DNA of 64,000 bases from Streptomyces chartreusis NRRL 3882 (GTDB lineage Bacteria > Actinomycetota > Actinomycetes > Streptomycetales > Streptomycetaceae). The position numbers were made by a program, and so were the translations under genes. The stretch covers positions 1-64,000 of the forward strand of contig NZ_LT963352.1 in assembly GCF_900236475.1 (NCBI RefSeq). Direction: 5' to 3'. Positions 15,270 through 24,854 of the stretch are shown piece by piece; within the stretch, counting starts at the first letter, position 1; each line of letters starts with the position of its first letter. The notes below the pieces were generated by a model, which saw only the letters and a program-made list of their open reading frames with translations, was not told where the DNA came from and searched no databases.

Positions 15270-17432
15270 GTGATCGCTCAGCTCGGCTCCGTGGCGGCCG
15301 GGAGAATGGACGTCGCCCAGTTGGTGGTGTCCGCAGCGACGCCGGGTGAGCGGACGGCTGTGACCGTGGCACCACCAGTGGCGGAACGCGATCAGCGCTA
15401 CCCACTGCGAGGGCGGGAGCAGTTGGTTGAGAAGCTCCTGCATCTGTGCGCGGGACGCAGCGATGGCCGTATGCACGTGCTGCACGGAATCAGCGGCAGC
15501 GGCAAGACGGCCATCGCCCTGGAGCTGGTGTATCGGCTCTCCAGGACTGGCCCTCGTCGGGTGTGGTGGGTGGATGCCCGCCACGCGGCAACGTTTGTAG
15601 CCGGGATGCGGGTGGTGGCGCGGCACACGGGTCTGGACGAGGACGAGGTCGGCGAGGCCGCTGCAGATGCTTTATGGGAGAGGCTGAATGCCTCGACTCG
15701 GCCCTGGCTGCTGATCGTGGACAATGCGGAAGATCTCACCGTGCTGGACGGCCCCGGCCGGCTGGCCGCGGGGACAGGTTGGCTGCGCCCGCATGCCTGT
15801 AACGACGGGATGGTCGTGGTGGCCACCCGTTACGGGGTGGCTCGCTGGTGGGGCGGGGCCGCAGTTCTGCACCCAGTGGGCCCCCTGGCGCCCGACGATG
15901 CTGCGCAGGTTCTACTGGACCACGCTGGTAATCACGCCGGGACGGTGCAGGCGGCCAAGGCACTGGGGAGACGGCTGGGCGGCCTGCCTTTGGCGCTGTC
16001 GATGGCCGGCTCCTATCTGGCGGAAGTCAACACGATGCCGGAAGCCCTCAGGGAAGCGGGCATGCCCCTGGACTTCGCCACCTACCACCAGGTACTCAAC
16101 AAGCACGGCAGCAGCCTCAATCCGGCGCGGGTGATCGCCCATGCCTGGCAGATGTCGATCGAGTTGCTGCATCAGATGGGTTTCGCTCACGCAGGACGGC
16201 TGCTGACGGTGCTGTCCGCCTTCGGTGAGGCGCCGATTCCATACACGCTGCTGCTGCGGCCGGCGAAAGTGTCGGCCGTCCTGCCTGGCCTTGCCGATCT
16301 GGACGGAACGACACTGTGGCGCACGCTGCGCGAACTTGCCGCACTGGGGTTAGTAGATCCTCTAGACCTATCCGCAACAAATGGAGGGCTGCCCTGCGTG
16401 AGACTGCATCCGCTGATTCGGGACATCGCCCGTGCCGAGACCACCACCGCTGTCACGCTGATAGAGCAAGCCCTGCGGCTGGACGAGGTACGCCTCCCCC
16501 CGGAAGACCCAAAGTCCTGGTCCGCATGGGCGGCCTTGACACCGCACGCACTCGATCTGCTGCAACACGCCGGAGACGGTCTCCCCCAATTGTCCGTCCC
16601 TCAGCGGACAGTCTGCGCCGATGCTGCGGAACTCGCCGCCCGCTACCTCCAGACCCAGGGACTGTTCGCCCAAGCCCGGAGCGGCTTCAAACGGGTGCTG
16701 GACATTCGCTGTGAGGTGCTAGGTCCGGATCATGTGGAGACCATCACCACCCGACACAATCTCGCCTCCATCCTGCACGACCTAGGCGCACTGCACGACG
16801 CTGAACCCTTGCGACTGCAGGTGTGGAGCTCCCTGGATCGCATCTGCGGCACGGAACATCACGACACGCTCATCGCCCGCCATGAGCTCGGCAGGCTTCT
16901 GCACGACATGGGGCGTCTGGACGGGGCCGAAGACCATCTGCGATGCGTCTACCGGGCGCGGTTGCGCACCGGAGGACAGCAGGACTCGAACGCGCTCGCA
17001 GCGCGACACGAGCTGGCACGCGTCCTGCACGACCGGGGCGATCTGGAGGCAGCCCGGCAGGAATACCATGCGCTGCTCACGATCCGGCTGCAGCAGTTCG
17101 GCGAAGACCATCCCAGCACCGCCACCACTCGCCACAATCACGCCTGCGTCCTGCACGACCTGGGTCTGATGCAACAGGCTCACGACGAATGCCGACGTGT
17201 CCTGGATTCCAGGACACGTCTCTACGGGTTCTGTCACCCCAAAACGCTGGCGACGGCTCATCTCCTGGCGACGGTGCTGCAGGCGCTGTCGCGCAGCACC
17301 GAGGCACTGCAGCTGCTACAGCAGGTCTGCGACTCCGCCCGCCAGCTGCTGGGCGCCGACCATCCCCAGACCCGTCGCTACACACATGCCCTTGCGGCTT
17401 TCACCCGGGGGCGCTCCAGCAAGGAGGAATGA
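15270..17432 (+). CDS. NB-ARC (STAND) NTPase with TPR sensor
   Basis: A 720-aa STAND ATPase. Walker A GISGSGKT is at 73-80, Walker B LLIVDNAED at 147-155 and the NB-ARC GLPLA motif at 238-242, followed by a winged-helix-like region and, from about 445, six or so 45-residue TPRs of kinesin-light-chain type (HNLASILHDLG, RHELGRLLHDMG, RHELARVLHDRG, RHNHACVLHDLG). Proteins of this build act as NLR-like switches and several defend bacteria against phage, the TPRs sensing a ligand. The frame is open upstream of the GTG (in-frame VIPVPTAGSTAQ), so the true start may be earlier. TTA codons occur at 15672 and 16350. No known effector domain is fused. Confidence 0.85.
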   Translation: MIAQLGSVAAGRMDVAQLVVSAATPGERTAVTVAPPVAERDQRYPLRGREQLVEKLLHLCAGRSDGRMHVLHGISGSGKTAIALELVYRLSRTGPRRVWWVDARHAATFVAGMRVVARHTGLDEDEVGEAAADALWERLNASTRPWLLIVDNAEDLTVLDGPGRLAAGTGWLRPHACNDGMVVVATRYGVARWWGGAAVLHPVGPLAPDDAAQVLLDHAGNHAGTVQAAKALGRRLGGLPLALSMAGSYLAEVNTMPEALREAGMPLDFATYHQVLNKHGSSLNPARVIAHAWQMSIELLHQMGFAHAGRLLTVLSAFGEAPIPYTLLLRPAKVSAVLPGLADLDGTTLWRTLRELAALGLVDPLDLSATNGGLPCVRLHPLIRDIARAETTTAVTLIEQALRLDEVRLPPEDPKSWSAWAALTPHALDLLQHAGDGLPQLSVPQRTVCADAAELAARYLQTQGLFAQARSGFKRVLDIRCEVLGPDHVETITTRHNLASILHDLGALHDAEPLRLQVWSSLDRICGTEHHDTLIARHELGRLLHDMGRLDGAEDHLRCVYRARLRTGGQQDSNALAARHELARVLHDRGDLEAARQEYHALLTIRLQQFGEDHPSTATTRHNHACVLHDLGLMQQAHDECRRVLDSRTRLYGFCHPKTLATAHLLATVLQALSRSTEALQLLQQVCDSARQLLGADHPQTRRYTHALAAFTRGRSSKEE

Positions 17433-17453
17433 CTGCGACCGCATGCGGCAGGG

Positions 17454-19220
17454 TCAGGCGCCAGCCTGCTGCTCTCTGACCACGGCGGTGATGGTGCGCA
17501 CGCTGGCCACAGTGCGACTGGCCCCGGCATCACGCAGCATCCGAGCCTGCCGTGTCGTGGCGGCGACACCAACGAACGGGATACCCGCCGTCTGGGCAGC
17601 CAGCGCATCGGCGATCGACTCCCCCATCAGCAGCACGCGGGCGTGCGGAGCCTTCAGAGCCGCGGTCGCCTGCGACAACCCGTGCGGGTTGGGTTTCATC
17701 AGCTCTGGATCACCGGGGCGGCCGAAGACAGCGATCCGGCCGGGCGGGATGTCGGTCGGCAGCCGCTCAAGGAAAACGTTCACCGCGTCGGAGGCGTGGT
17801 CGGTGACCACGGCCAAGCGCCGAGGGCTGTCCGCCAAGGCACGCAGCAGCTGACTCACTCCCGGAAGCGGAGCGACGTGTCGCGCGGCTTCCATCTCGAA
17901 TTGCGACAGCAGTCGGTCCAACTGGTTGATCTGAGCTGGTGTGCCATGGCGTACCAGAGCGCGCAACATGCCGACCGGATCGGTTGGGGTTTGCGGTGGC
18001 AAGACCAGCTGCAGCGACTGCGCTCCGCTCAGCAGGCGTTCTGAAACGGTCTGCAGATTGCGGCCGAACAGCCGACAGAGCAGTCCGTCGAAGCTGAACA
18101 GCACGGCCTCCGATTGGGCGAGGAGGTCGTGGAGGTCGGACTGCTGCATGTGGCCAGCCAGGGCTCGCTCGTTGACCTGGACGAAAGCCTGTACGGCGGG
18201 GTAGCACGCGTCATACCAAGGCCGGTAAGCGGCGCAATGTTTGGCGCCCTGCTCCGAGATGCGGTACTCCGCCTGTGCGGCATCCTTTCCGGTGGTTCGT
18301 CGCTCGAGCAGTTGGGCCGGGATCATGGCGAGTTGCTCGCTGGTTGCGTTCAGTTGCCCGGTCGAGAGCCAGCCGCCCAGCGGCCGCAACGCGTGGAAGA
18401 GGGCGATGGCACGCCAGGCGTCCAGGGGCAGCATGCACCGGAAGAAGGTGTCCAAGTTCTGCGGAAGAGCATCGATGACCTCACGGATTTTGCGCCCCTC
18501 AGCCTGGGCGGCCGCCTGCCCTTTGGCCTGTTCCTCGGCGGTGGCACCGTAGTTCGCTGCAGCATCGAACTTCGCCTTGCGCCGCCGCATCCCCCTCAGC
18601 CGAGCGATCTCGTGACCCACGATGCGAGCAATCGTCAAAGGCGACCGACGATACAGACCGGCCAGCGCGATAATCTCGTCGTCACCCGGATCGGGCTTGT
18701 CTAGATTTTTCGGCTGCAAGTAAAAGGACAGCAGGCAGGACAGCGGCTCACGCACCTCGTCCAAGCGCTGTGACAGAAGCGGAGCCCGGCGCAAATGCTC
18801 CTCCACCTCACCCGCAGTGATCGCAAACAGTTCCGCCAGCTCGCTCATGAGATTGAACTTGTGCGCCGGCACGATGCCCTCGTTCTCCAGACGTCGATAC
18901 GTCCGCAAGGACAGACTCAACGCTCTGCTGACGTCTGCGGCTCGCAGCCCGTGAGCGCGCCGCAGATCGGCCAAGGTCCATGCCTGGGCCCGGCTGGCGT
19001 CTGACAGTTGCAGCGGCTCGATCCCTAAGGCCTGCGCCAGATCTCGGATCCGCCGCGGATCAGGTCTGACCAATCCGTTTTCATACGCGAGCACTTGGGA
19101 CTTGGTGGCGTCGATACGCCGCGCCAGCGCCTCAGCGCTGATCCCCCGCCCGTCCTCAGCTGCGGCCCGTGCCTGGCGCAGCCTTGCCCCGTCGAACATG
19201 TCGGCGAGCCCTCGTGCCAT
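17454..19220 (-). CDS. Double XRE helix-turn-helix protein fused to an HAD-like domain
   Basis: A 588-aa protein. Two XRE domains occupy about 10-72 (ISAEALARRIDATKSQVLAY) and 80-140 (LRAADVSRALSLSLRTYRRL). A long helical middle follows, then an HAD fold from about 370. HAD motif I reads LFSFDGLL (374-381), with Ser376 where the nucleophilic Asp is expected; motif II (VVTDHAS), the motif III Lys (LMKPNPHGL) and motif IV (LMGESIADALAAQ) are recognisable. The enzyme may be inactive or use the fold for binding. It is convergent with the NB-ARC gene (21-base gap) and has no cotranscribed partner. A DNA-binding protein controlled by a sugar or nucleotide phosphate is one reading. Confidence 0.8.
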   Translation of the reverse strand: MARGLADMFDGARLRQARAAAEDGRGISAEALARRIDATKSQVLAYENGLVRPDPRRIRDLAQALGIEPLQLSDASRAQAWTLADLRRAHGLRAADVSRALSLSLRTYRRLENEGIVPAHKFNLMSELAELFAITAGEVEEHLRRAPLLSQRLDEVREPLSCLLSFYLQPKNLDKPDPGDDEIIALAGLYRRSPLTIARIVGHEIARLRGMRRRKAKFDAAANYGATAEEQAKGQAAAQAEGRKIREVIDALPQNLDTFFRCMLPLDAWRAIALFHALRPLGGWLSTGQLNATSEQLAMIPAQLLERRTTGKDAAQAEYRISEQGAKHCAAYRPWYDACYPAVQAFVQVNERALAGHMQQSDLHDLLAQSEAVLFSFDGLLCRLFGRNLQTVSERLLSGAQSLQLVLPPQTPTDPVGMLRALVRHGTPAQINQLDRLLSQFEMEAARHVAPLPGVSQLLRALADSPRRLAVVTDHASDAVNVFLERLPTDIPPGRIAVFGRPGDPELMKPNPHGLSQATAALKAPHARVLLMGESIADALAAQTAGIPFVGVAATTRQARMLRDAGASRTVASVRTITAVVREQQAGA

Positions 19221-20448
19221 TCCGACCTCCCAACACCACGGTAGGTGCAGTTTAGTGACACCCCATCACGATGCAGCGCCAAGATTTTTGGGGCCAGCTG
19301 TGACCCGTGAACAGCCATGTTGGCAATCAAGCGGGCGAAGGGCTGTAGAGTTTGGCCTTAGGCCTTCACTATGAGGGCTCACCACCCATGGGCCCAGAAG
19401 CCGTATCCCACCAGATTCGGCTCCCAGACCCTTGGACACATAAGGAGAGGGCCCCGCATCTTCCGACCCTGCCTAGGACGAAGAGACGCGAGGCCCTTGG
19501 GGCGAGGGTTCCACGCACCTGGCGACCGGTGACTACCGGAAGCCGCTGGACTGGCCTCCAGCTGGTGCTTGGTCACCCTCCTTCGGGGCTGGCAGCCCCG
19601 TCGGAGATGACGCCATCTCCTGCGCTCCCTTCCTTGGCTGCATTTTCGAAGGTGCTCAGCCAGGGAGGGGGCGCACGTCACACCCTATCGGTGAGCAAAC
19701 CCACTCCGCGCACCGGGTCCCTGGTTACCTACGGACACATCGAGCCGGTCCACGAAACCGCAGGCAGCGCAACCGCTGTGGCCACGCATCTCACCCAACG
19801 CACGCACCCCACAGCTCAGTTACTGTGAGTTACCCCACAAGGTGGGGGTAGGCACGTCTCCTTGCGACGCCGATCGGGCAGGCGGACGGCGCCCGCGGCG
19901 TCTCCGCGAACGCCCGCCTCACCTCCCCGGCCGGGCGGCGTGCAGGGTCCGGCGGTCGTGGATGCCGCCGGTCCACCTCCACAAGACGTTGTCTGGGACG
20001 ATCCTTCAGGCCAGCGCCCGAGCACTCCGCAACCAGCCTCCTCCTCTGCTTCACCGGCAGCGTGATACCGCGGTCCGCGGCTGCGCCCCGCCGCCCTCGC
20101 TATCAAACTCCGGTGAGGCGTCCTGCGCACCCTCTGCATCTGCGCCGCCCTCGGCCTGGGCGCCGCCGTTTGCCCCGGCATCTGACCCGGCGGCCAGCGA
20201 AGCGAAACTTTTGCCCATCAGCTTGGGCCAGCGCGAGGAAGGAGAACGGGGGTCTGCTGTCGTCCCCACGACAGCAGACCCCACCGGCCGAGGCCGAAAG
20301 CCTCAATTCCGGCCGCGGGGCCGAAAAGGGCTCAACGAGCGAACTTCACGCGCCGCTTCACTATCTGTACAGAAAATGCTCCTACCCTGTAACGCTGAGT
20401 GAAAGTCCGTTCCGGCGTTCATGCCTACCGTGAGGGAGCCGCATCGCC
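19221..20448. other. Long gene-free region
   Basis: About 1.2 kb with no convincing gene. Open frames on both strands are proline/arginine-rich. A minus-strand stretch at 20054-20217 (beginning MGKSFASLAAGSDAG, acidic and glycine-rich) has mixed third-base composition and no ribosome site, so it is not called. A strong hairpin lies at 20249-20282. Confidence 0.45.
20249..20282. terminator. Hairpin, terminator-like
   Basis: Perfect 14-bp arms 20249-20262 and 20269-20282 with a 6-base loop. There is no T-run, but actinobacterial terminators often lack one. No gene clearly ends into it. Confidence 0.5.
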
Positions 20449-21320
20449 ATGCCCATGTTGCTGATCACGGGTTCGTACCACATCCTCAACGGCCGGTCAG
20501 ACGGAGACACCATCCACTTCAAGCCCGACAAGAAGGCGGAGTGGGACCTCGTCCCCGGCCCCCACAAGGTCGAGCACAACACCTCCGGCAAAGCCAAGCT
20601 ACGGCTGGACGCCATCGACACACTGGAGACGCACTACACACGCAACGGCAACCCCGAGGTCCACCAGCCGTGGCTCCACGGTCGTGCCGCACGGGACGCG
20701 CTGACGAACTGGCTCGGCTTCACCACCGTCGACCGCGCGCCGGACGAGACCGTCACCGCCGCCACCCCCACCACCCGACCCGGCTGGATCCTCACCCGCG
20801 GCGCGGGCCGCGACAAGCGCTGCATCGCCCTCGCCGGCAAGGGCACACCCCCGGGCACCAGCGGCACGCAAATCAACGTCGACGAGGCGCTGCTGCACAC
20901 CACGTTCAACCACTACATCCTCAAAGAGGGCCTGGCCTACCCGACGTACTACACCAACCTCTTCCCCGACCTGCGCGGCGAGCTGACCGCCGCGGTGCGC
21001 CAGGCACAAGAGGAGAACAAGGGCCTGTGGAGGGACGACGACACGCTCGACGGCGCGACCGTCACCGACATCGACTCCCTCCAGGACGACGCCGTGATCC
21101 TGCCCAAGCTGTTCCGGCGGCTGGTGAACACCTGTACCTCGGCGACCCCAACAACCCGGACTTGACCGGCTTTCCCGCCTTCCTCGACCAGGCCGCGGAC
21201 GAGTTCTGGATCATCTCCACGGGCCACTCCACCACCGGCCTCGACGCCATCGTCGAGGTCATCGACAGCAAGGTGCGGATGACCCACCCGCCCGAGGACC
21301 TCGTCTTCGCCGAGAACTGA
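20449..21320 (+). pseudogene. Staphylococcal-nuclease-like protein, frameshifted
   Basis: The frame from ATG 20449 encodes an SNase/OB-fold start (GDTIHF, then KLRLDAIDTLETHY, close to the family RL-x-x-ID-x-x-E signature) and runs to a stop at 21165. The natural C-terminus continues in the +1 frame (EHLYLGDPNNPDL, GFPAFLDQAADEFWIIS, DLVFAEN) to 21320. One missing G near 21127 (LFRRLV-EHLYLG) explains the break. GAGGGAG precedes the start by about 11 bases. Repaired, it would be about 290 aa. There is no signal peptide, unlike secreted thermonucleases. It is either a recent pseudogene or a base-call error. Confidence 0.7.
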
Positions 21321-21422
21321 ACCAGGAGCGCCATAACCCCTGCCGTGAATTCTCGCGCCCCGGGAAGAGTTGGAGCGGGAGGTGGACGCTGAACTGGACG
21401 CGGTCAGCTCCCTGGCCCCCGC

Positions 21423-21967
21423 TCACGCCACCGTGACGCGGCTCGGAGTGACCGGGGGAACCCGACTCTCCAGTTCGGCGGCGCGGGTGCGGACGTCGTC
21501 GGGTGTGCGCAGGTCAGTGTCCCCACTTCTCGGACGCTCGGTCGGCGATGCGTGCCCGTTGCGCGCGGTACAGGACGTACGCGGGTCGGCCTCCCATTCG
21601 GCGTCGCCCAGGGACGCCAGGAGGTAGCCAGTGCGGCGCGCAAGGTCGGTGTGCAGGCTGGTCGGCTTCACCTTGCAGCGGATGCCGTCGGTGAGAACCG
21701 TGACCTGCACGTAGGTGTCTCCAGGCTGGGAGGCCTCGACGCGGTACCGGTAGCCGGAGCGGTCGCAGGCGACGTACTCCTGACCGGGCTCACCTGGCCG
21801 AGGTGAAGGGCGTATTCCTCGTATGCGAAGTGCTTGCTGTGCACCATGTAGTGGTAAGGCCGGTCGTTGCGCGAGGACCGGATGTGCCGCGCTCCCGGAA
21901 GGCCGGAGCCGTGCCCTGCGGCCCGGGTCTTAGTCATGATCACATGCGGCTTGGGGAGTGACGGCAC
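21423..21967 (-). pseudogene. Hypothetical protein, frameshifted
   Basis: The GTG at 21967 has AGGAAGGA eight bases upstream and starts PSLPKPHVIMTKTRAAGHG, running through RPYHYMVHSKHFAYEEYALH to LGQVSP. The frame then derails, and the natural continuation is one frame over: QEYVACDRSGYRYRVEASQP, GDTYVQVTVLTDGIRCKVKP, then a helical end finishing TPSRVTVA at 21423. Adding one G near 21793 (CCGG to CCGGG) restores a protein of about 180 aa. The family is not recognised. A hairpin and another broken minus-strand gene lie directly upstream. Confidence 0.6.
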
Positions 21968-21991
21968 GGCTTGATCCTTCCTGGATGTGTG

Positions 21992-22028
21992 CGGGGGCGG
22001 GTGCACCTCTTGGGTGCACCCGCCCCCG
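21992..22028 (-). terminator. GC-rich hairpin between minus-strand genes
   Basis: Perfect 16-bp arms 21992-22007 and 22013-22028 around a 5-base loop, 13 bases past the stop of the minus-strand gene remnant ending at 22041. Position and stability fit an intrinsic terminator without a T-run. Confidence 0.65.
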
Positions 22029-22040
22029 GATGCAGAGGAC

Positions 22041-22291
22041 CTACTGGAGGGTGCTGACCGTGACGTCTTCGGGCAGGGCGGCCTGGAACTCCTCGACGCT
22101 GCCGAAGGCGCGGGAGGTGATCTCCTCCTCGATGCCAGCGTCGATCACCGGCTTGGCGATCTTGCCGAGGATGCTGCGGAAGTACTCCGGCGTCTTGATT
22201 GTGTCGGTGGGAAGCAGCAACGCCTGACGGTGAGTTCGGGGAACGCTTGAGGCGGCTCGGCCGCAGAAATATCGGTGAGTTCTAGCAACAC
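22041..22291 (-). pseudogene. Small hypothetical protein, frameshifted
   Basis: The end of the gene (LLLPTDTIKTPEYFRSILGK, IAKPVIDAGIEEEITSRAFG, SVEEFQAALPEDVTVSTLQ) is clearly protein-like with strong codon bias, but has no start in its own frame. The neighbouring frame supplies LLELTDISAAEPPQAFPELT from a GTG at 22291. One missing base near 22239 joins them into about 83 aa. The product would be acidic and helical; the family is not recognised. It probably formed an operon with the broken gene ending at 21423, separated by the hairpin at 21992-22028. Confidence 0.5.
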
Positions 22292-22353
22292 GAGAGCCCG
22301 GCAGGGGCTGAGCCCGGTCTCGGTGTCAGCCCTGGCCCTTACGATGCCCGGTT

Positions 22354-23184
22354 ATGACCGATGACGTGCTCAACTACTCTCGACCTGGGCTCTTAACGAG
22401 CCTGGACTCGGCCCAGCTCCGGCTCATTGAGGGACTGCCGGAGGACCCCGTGGGCGTCTGTGCCGCCGTGCAGGGCCTGGTCATCCAGCCCGCAGACGCC
22501 GCGGCGCTAGGGGTGCCCGAGGACCGGATCGCCGAGAAGAACATCAGGCCGGTCGACAAGCTGATCACCGCGTTGACCGCCTTGGACCCTGCGCCGCTTC
22601 ATCAGCCCCGAACGCCCGAGACGCGGGTGATCGGCACCTGCCGTCACTTCGCGACCATCGCCTGTGCGATCTTGCGGGCGCGGGGTATCGCCTCCCGAGC
22701 TCGGTGTGGTTTCGGCACCTACTTCCTCAAGGACCGCGGCGTCGATCACTGGATCACCGAGTACTGGGATGAAGACCACAACCGCTGGGTGCGGGTCGAC
22801 ACCGAGCACCTCGGCAAGAACTACGTCGACCGCCCCGACGACCTCGCCCCGGGCGAATTCCTCACCGGGGGTGAAGCGTGGCTCCACTATCGCAACGGGT
22901 TGATCGACCCGGCCCTGTTCGGGGTGGCCGGCACCGATCACGCCTGGGGACCGCATGAGATCAGCGGCAACGCCGTCCGCGACCTCGCCGCGCTCTGCAA
23001 GCAGGAGACACTCAACTGGGACGAGTGGGGCCGCATGACCGCGGCCTATGAGGGCAAGACCGGTCCCGATTACGACCAGCTGATCGATGTGGTCGCCGAC
23101 ACCTGCGCCAAGGACAATTCACCCGCCTTGACACGTCTGTTCGCCCATGACGATCTGGCAGTTCCGCAGCACGTGCTCGTTTGA
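22354..23184 (+). CDS. Transglutaminase-like protein
   Basis: A 276-aa protein with a transglutaminase/protease core. The triad is visible: Cys96 in VIGTCRHFATIACAILRARG, His132 in GVDHWITEYW and Asp149 in RWVRVDTEH. The Cys-helix followed by a strand pair carrying His and Asp is diagnostic of the superfamily. There is no signal peptide, so it acts in the cytosol, perhaps as a peptidase or amidase rather than a cross-linker. It stands alone, convergent with the IS21 remnant that ends 55 bases away. The substrate is unknown. Confidence 0.8.
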   Translation: MTDDVLNYSRPGLLTSLDSAQLRLIEGLPEDPVGVCAAVQGLVIQPADAAALGVPEDRIAEKNIRPVDKLITALTALDPAPLHQPRTPETRVIGTCRHFATIACAILRARGIASRARCGFGTYFLKDRGVDHWITEYWDEDHNRWVRVDTEHLGKNYVDRPDDLAPGEFLTGGEAWLHYRNGLIDPALFGVAGTDHAWGPHEISGNAVRDLAALCKQETLNWDEWGRMTAAYEGKTGPDYDQLIDVVADTCAKDNSPALTRLFAHDDLAVPQHVLV

Positions 23185-23239
23185 AGCAGGGCAGGGACCG
23201 GGCACTGGGCAACGCCCGCCGTTCCGGTCCCCATCTTGC

Positions 23240-24034
23240 TCAGGTCATGGCAGCCTGTTCGGCCTTGGCCCGAGACTGGGCCAGGCGGTAGGAGTCGGTG
23301 CCGGTCTCGATGATCGTGCCATTGAAGGTCAGCCGGTCGACGATGGCCGTGCAGAGCCGGGGATCGGTAAACGTCTTGGTCCATCCGCCAAAAGCCTCAT
23401 TGGAGGCGATGGCGACACTGTTCTTTTCCTCACGCTCAGTCAGAACCTGGAAGAGCAATTCAGCGCCGTGCTTGTCGAGCTCCATGTAGCCGAGTTCGTC
23501 AATGCACAAAAGATCGACACGGCCGTAGCGAGCGATCGTCTTGGTCAGCTGCTTCTCGTCCGCGGCCTCGACCAGCTCGTTGACGAGCTTCGTCGCCAGG
23601 GTGTACTTCACCCGGAACCCGGCCATCGCGGCCTCGGTGCCCAGCGCGATCAGCAAATGAGACTTGCCAGTGCCGGAGTCGCCGATCAGGCAGAGCGGCT
23701 GCCCCTTCTTCACCCACTCGCAGGTCGCAAGCGTGTGGACGACGGCGGCGTGGATGTTGGGATTAGCGTCGAAGTCGAACTCCCCCAGCGACTTCTGCCT
23801 GGGGAAGGCCGCGGCCTTGATCCGGCGCTCGGAGCGGCGGCGGGCTCGGTCGTCGCATTCGGCCAGCAGCAGTTCGGCGAGGAAGGCGAGGTAGGACATC
23901 TGCTCGCGGGCGGCCTGCTCGGCCAGGTCCGGGAATTTCCCGCGGATGGTGGGCAGCCGGAGCATCCTGCAGGCGCCGACCACGGCGGTTTCGGCCGCCT
24001 GCTCACTCATCCGGCGGCGGCTGGTGGCGTTCAT
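23240..24034 (-). CDS. istB: IS21-family helper ATPase IstB
   Basis: A 264-aa AAA+ ATPase. Walker A GDSGTGKSHLL, Walker B LLCIDELGYM and the arginine-rich N-terminal domain (RRSERRIKAAAFPRQKSLGEFDF) are typical of IstB, which targets the IstA transposase. The ATG overlaps the stop of the istA remnant (ATGA) as in intact IS21 elements. The product looks full length, so this half of the element could still supply a functional helper protein although its transposase is broken. Confidence 0.9.
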   Translation of the reverse strand: MNATSRRRMSEQAAETAVVGACRMLRLPTIRGKFPDLAEQAAREQMSYLAFLAELLLAECDDRARRRSERRIKAAAFPRQKSLGEFDFDANPNIHAAVVHTLATCEWVKKGQPLCLIGDSGTGKSHLLIALGTEAAMAGFRVKYTLATKLVNELVEAADEKQLTKTIARYGRVDLLCIDELGYMELDKHGAELLFQVLTEREEKNSVAIASNEAFGGWTKTFTDPRLCTAIVDRLTFNGTIIETGTDSYRLAQSRAKAEQAAMT

Positions 24035-24854
24035 GGCATCTGTTCTCCCTTGCTGGCAGCGGTGTTGCCGCGGGTGCGGCGGCCAAGGAGCTGGTCGTAG
24101 GGGGCCGGTGAGGGCAGCGGCCGGGTGTCGGGCGGGAAATGGGCCAGCCGCCGCGCGGTCAGGAAGGTGACGGTCGGCTCCCGCCGCCGCGGCTCCGGCT
24201 CGGGCAGGGTGGTGTCGGCGTCGTCGGCTTACTGGGCCTTGCGGGCCTCTAGCGCGACAGCGTCCGCGGTCAGCGCGCCCACCCGCAGGGTGGCGGCGAG
24301 CCCGGCCACCAGGTGCTCGCGCGGGATGCGCCGGCCCAGCAGGAGCACGTCTATCAGGGCCCGGGTGCCGTCGCGGTCGCCCCGGACCTTGCAGGCCGCG
24401 GCCCACCACGCGTCGTGGACCGGGGTGAACTTCCCCGCAGCTTTGGCTTGTTCGAGCGCGGTCGCCCCGGGCAGTGCGCCGGGCTTGCGCACCAGGGCTT
24501 CCAGGTAGTGGTCCAAGACCAGCCGTTCCCCGCCTTTGGCGATCAGCCGTTCGTGCCGGGCGATCTCCGTGCTGCCGTCGTAGACGACCAGTTCGTTGGC
24601 GTGCAGCACTGCCCGCACCCGGCGGCCGATGTAGCGCACCGGCACCGAGTAGCAGTTGGTGCGGACCGAGATCCGGCTGTGCCGGTCCACCCGCAGCGCG
24701 AAAGTGCCGCTGGTGTCGAACGGCTCGTCCGGCAGCGGCTTCAACAGGGGCTGTTCAACGGCGAAGTACTCACCGATGGTGCGGGGCCGCATCCGGATGC
24801 GGCGGGCATCGTCTTGTTCGTCCCACTGGTCGACGCGCAGGTTCAGCTCGGCTA
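24031..24854 (-). pseudogene. istA: IstA transposase remnant (IS21 family)
   Basis: The C-terminal part of IstA: GTFALRVDRHSRISVRTNCY, VRYIGRRVRAVLHANELVVY, then the helical end. Two lesions are visible. The N-terminal half, with the integrase catalytic domain, is missing because an IS5-family element begins at 24855. An in-frame TAA at about 24229 follows EARKAQ, after which the same frame continues readable (TLPEPEPRRREPTVTFLTAR, LLGRRTRGNTAASKGEQ) to the natural stop overlapping istB. No IstA sequence resumes beyond the right end of the inserted IS, so DNA has also been lost. Confidence 0.85.
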
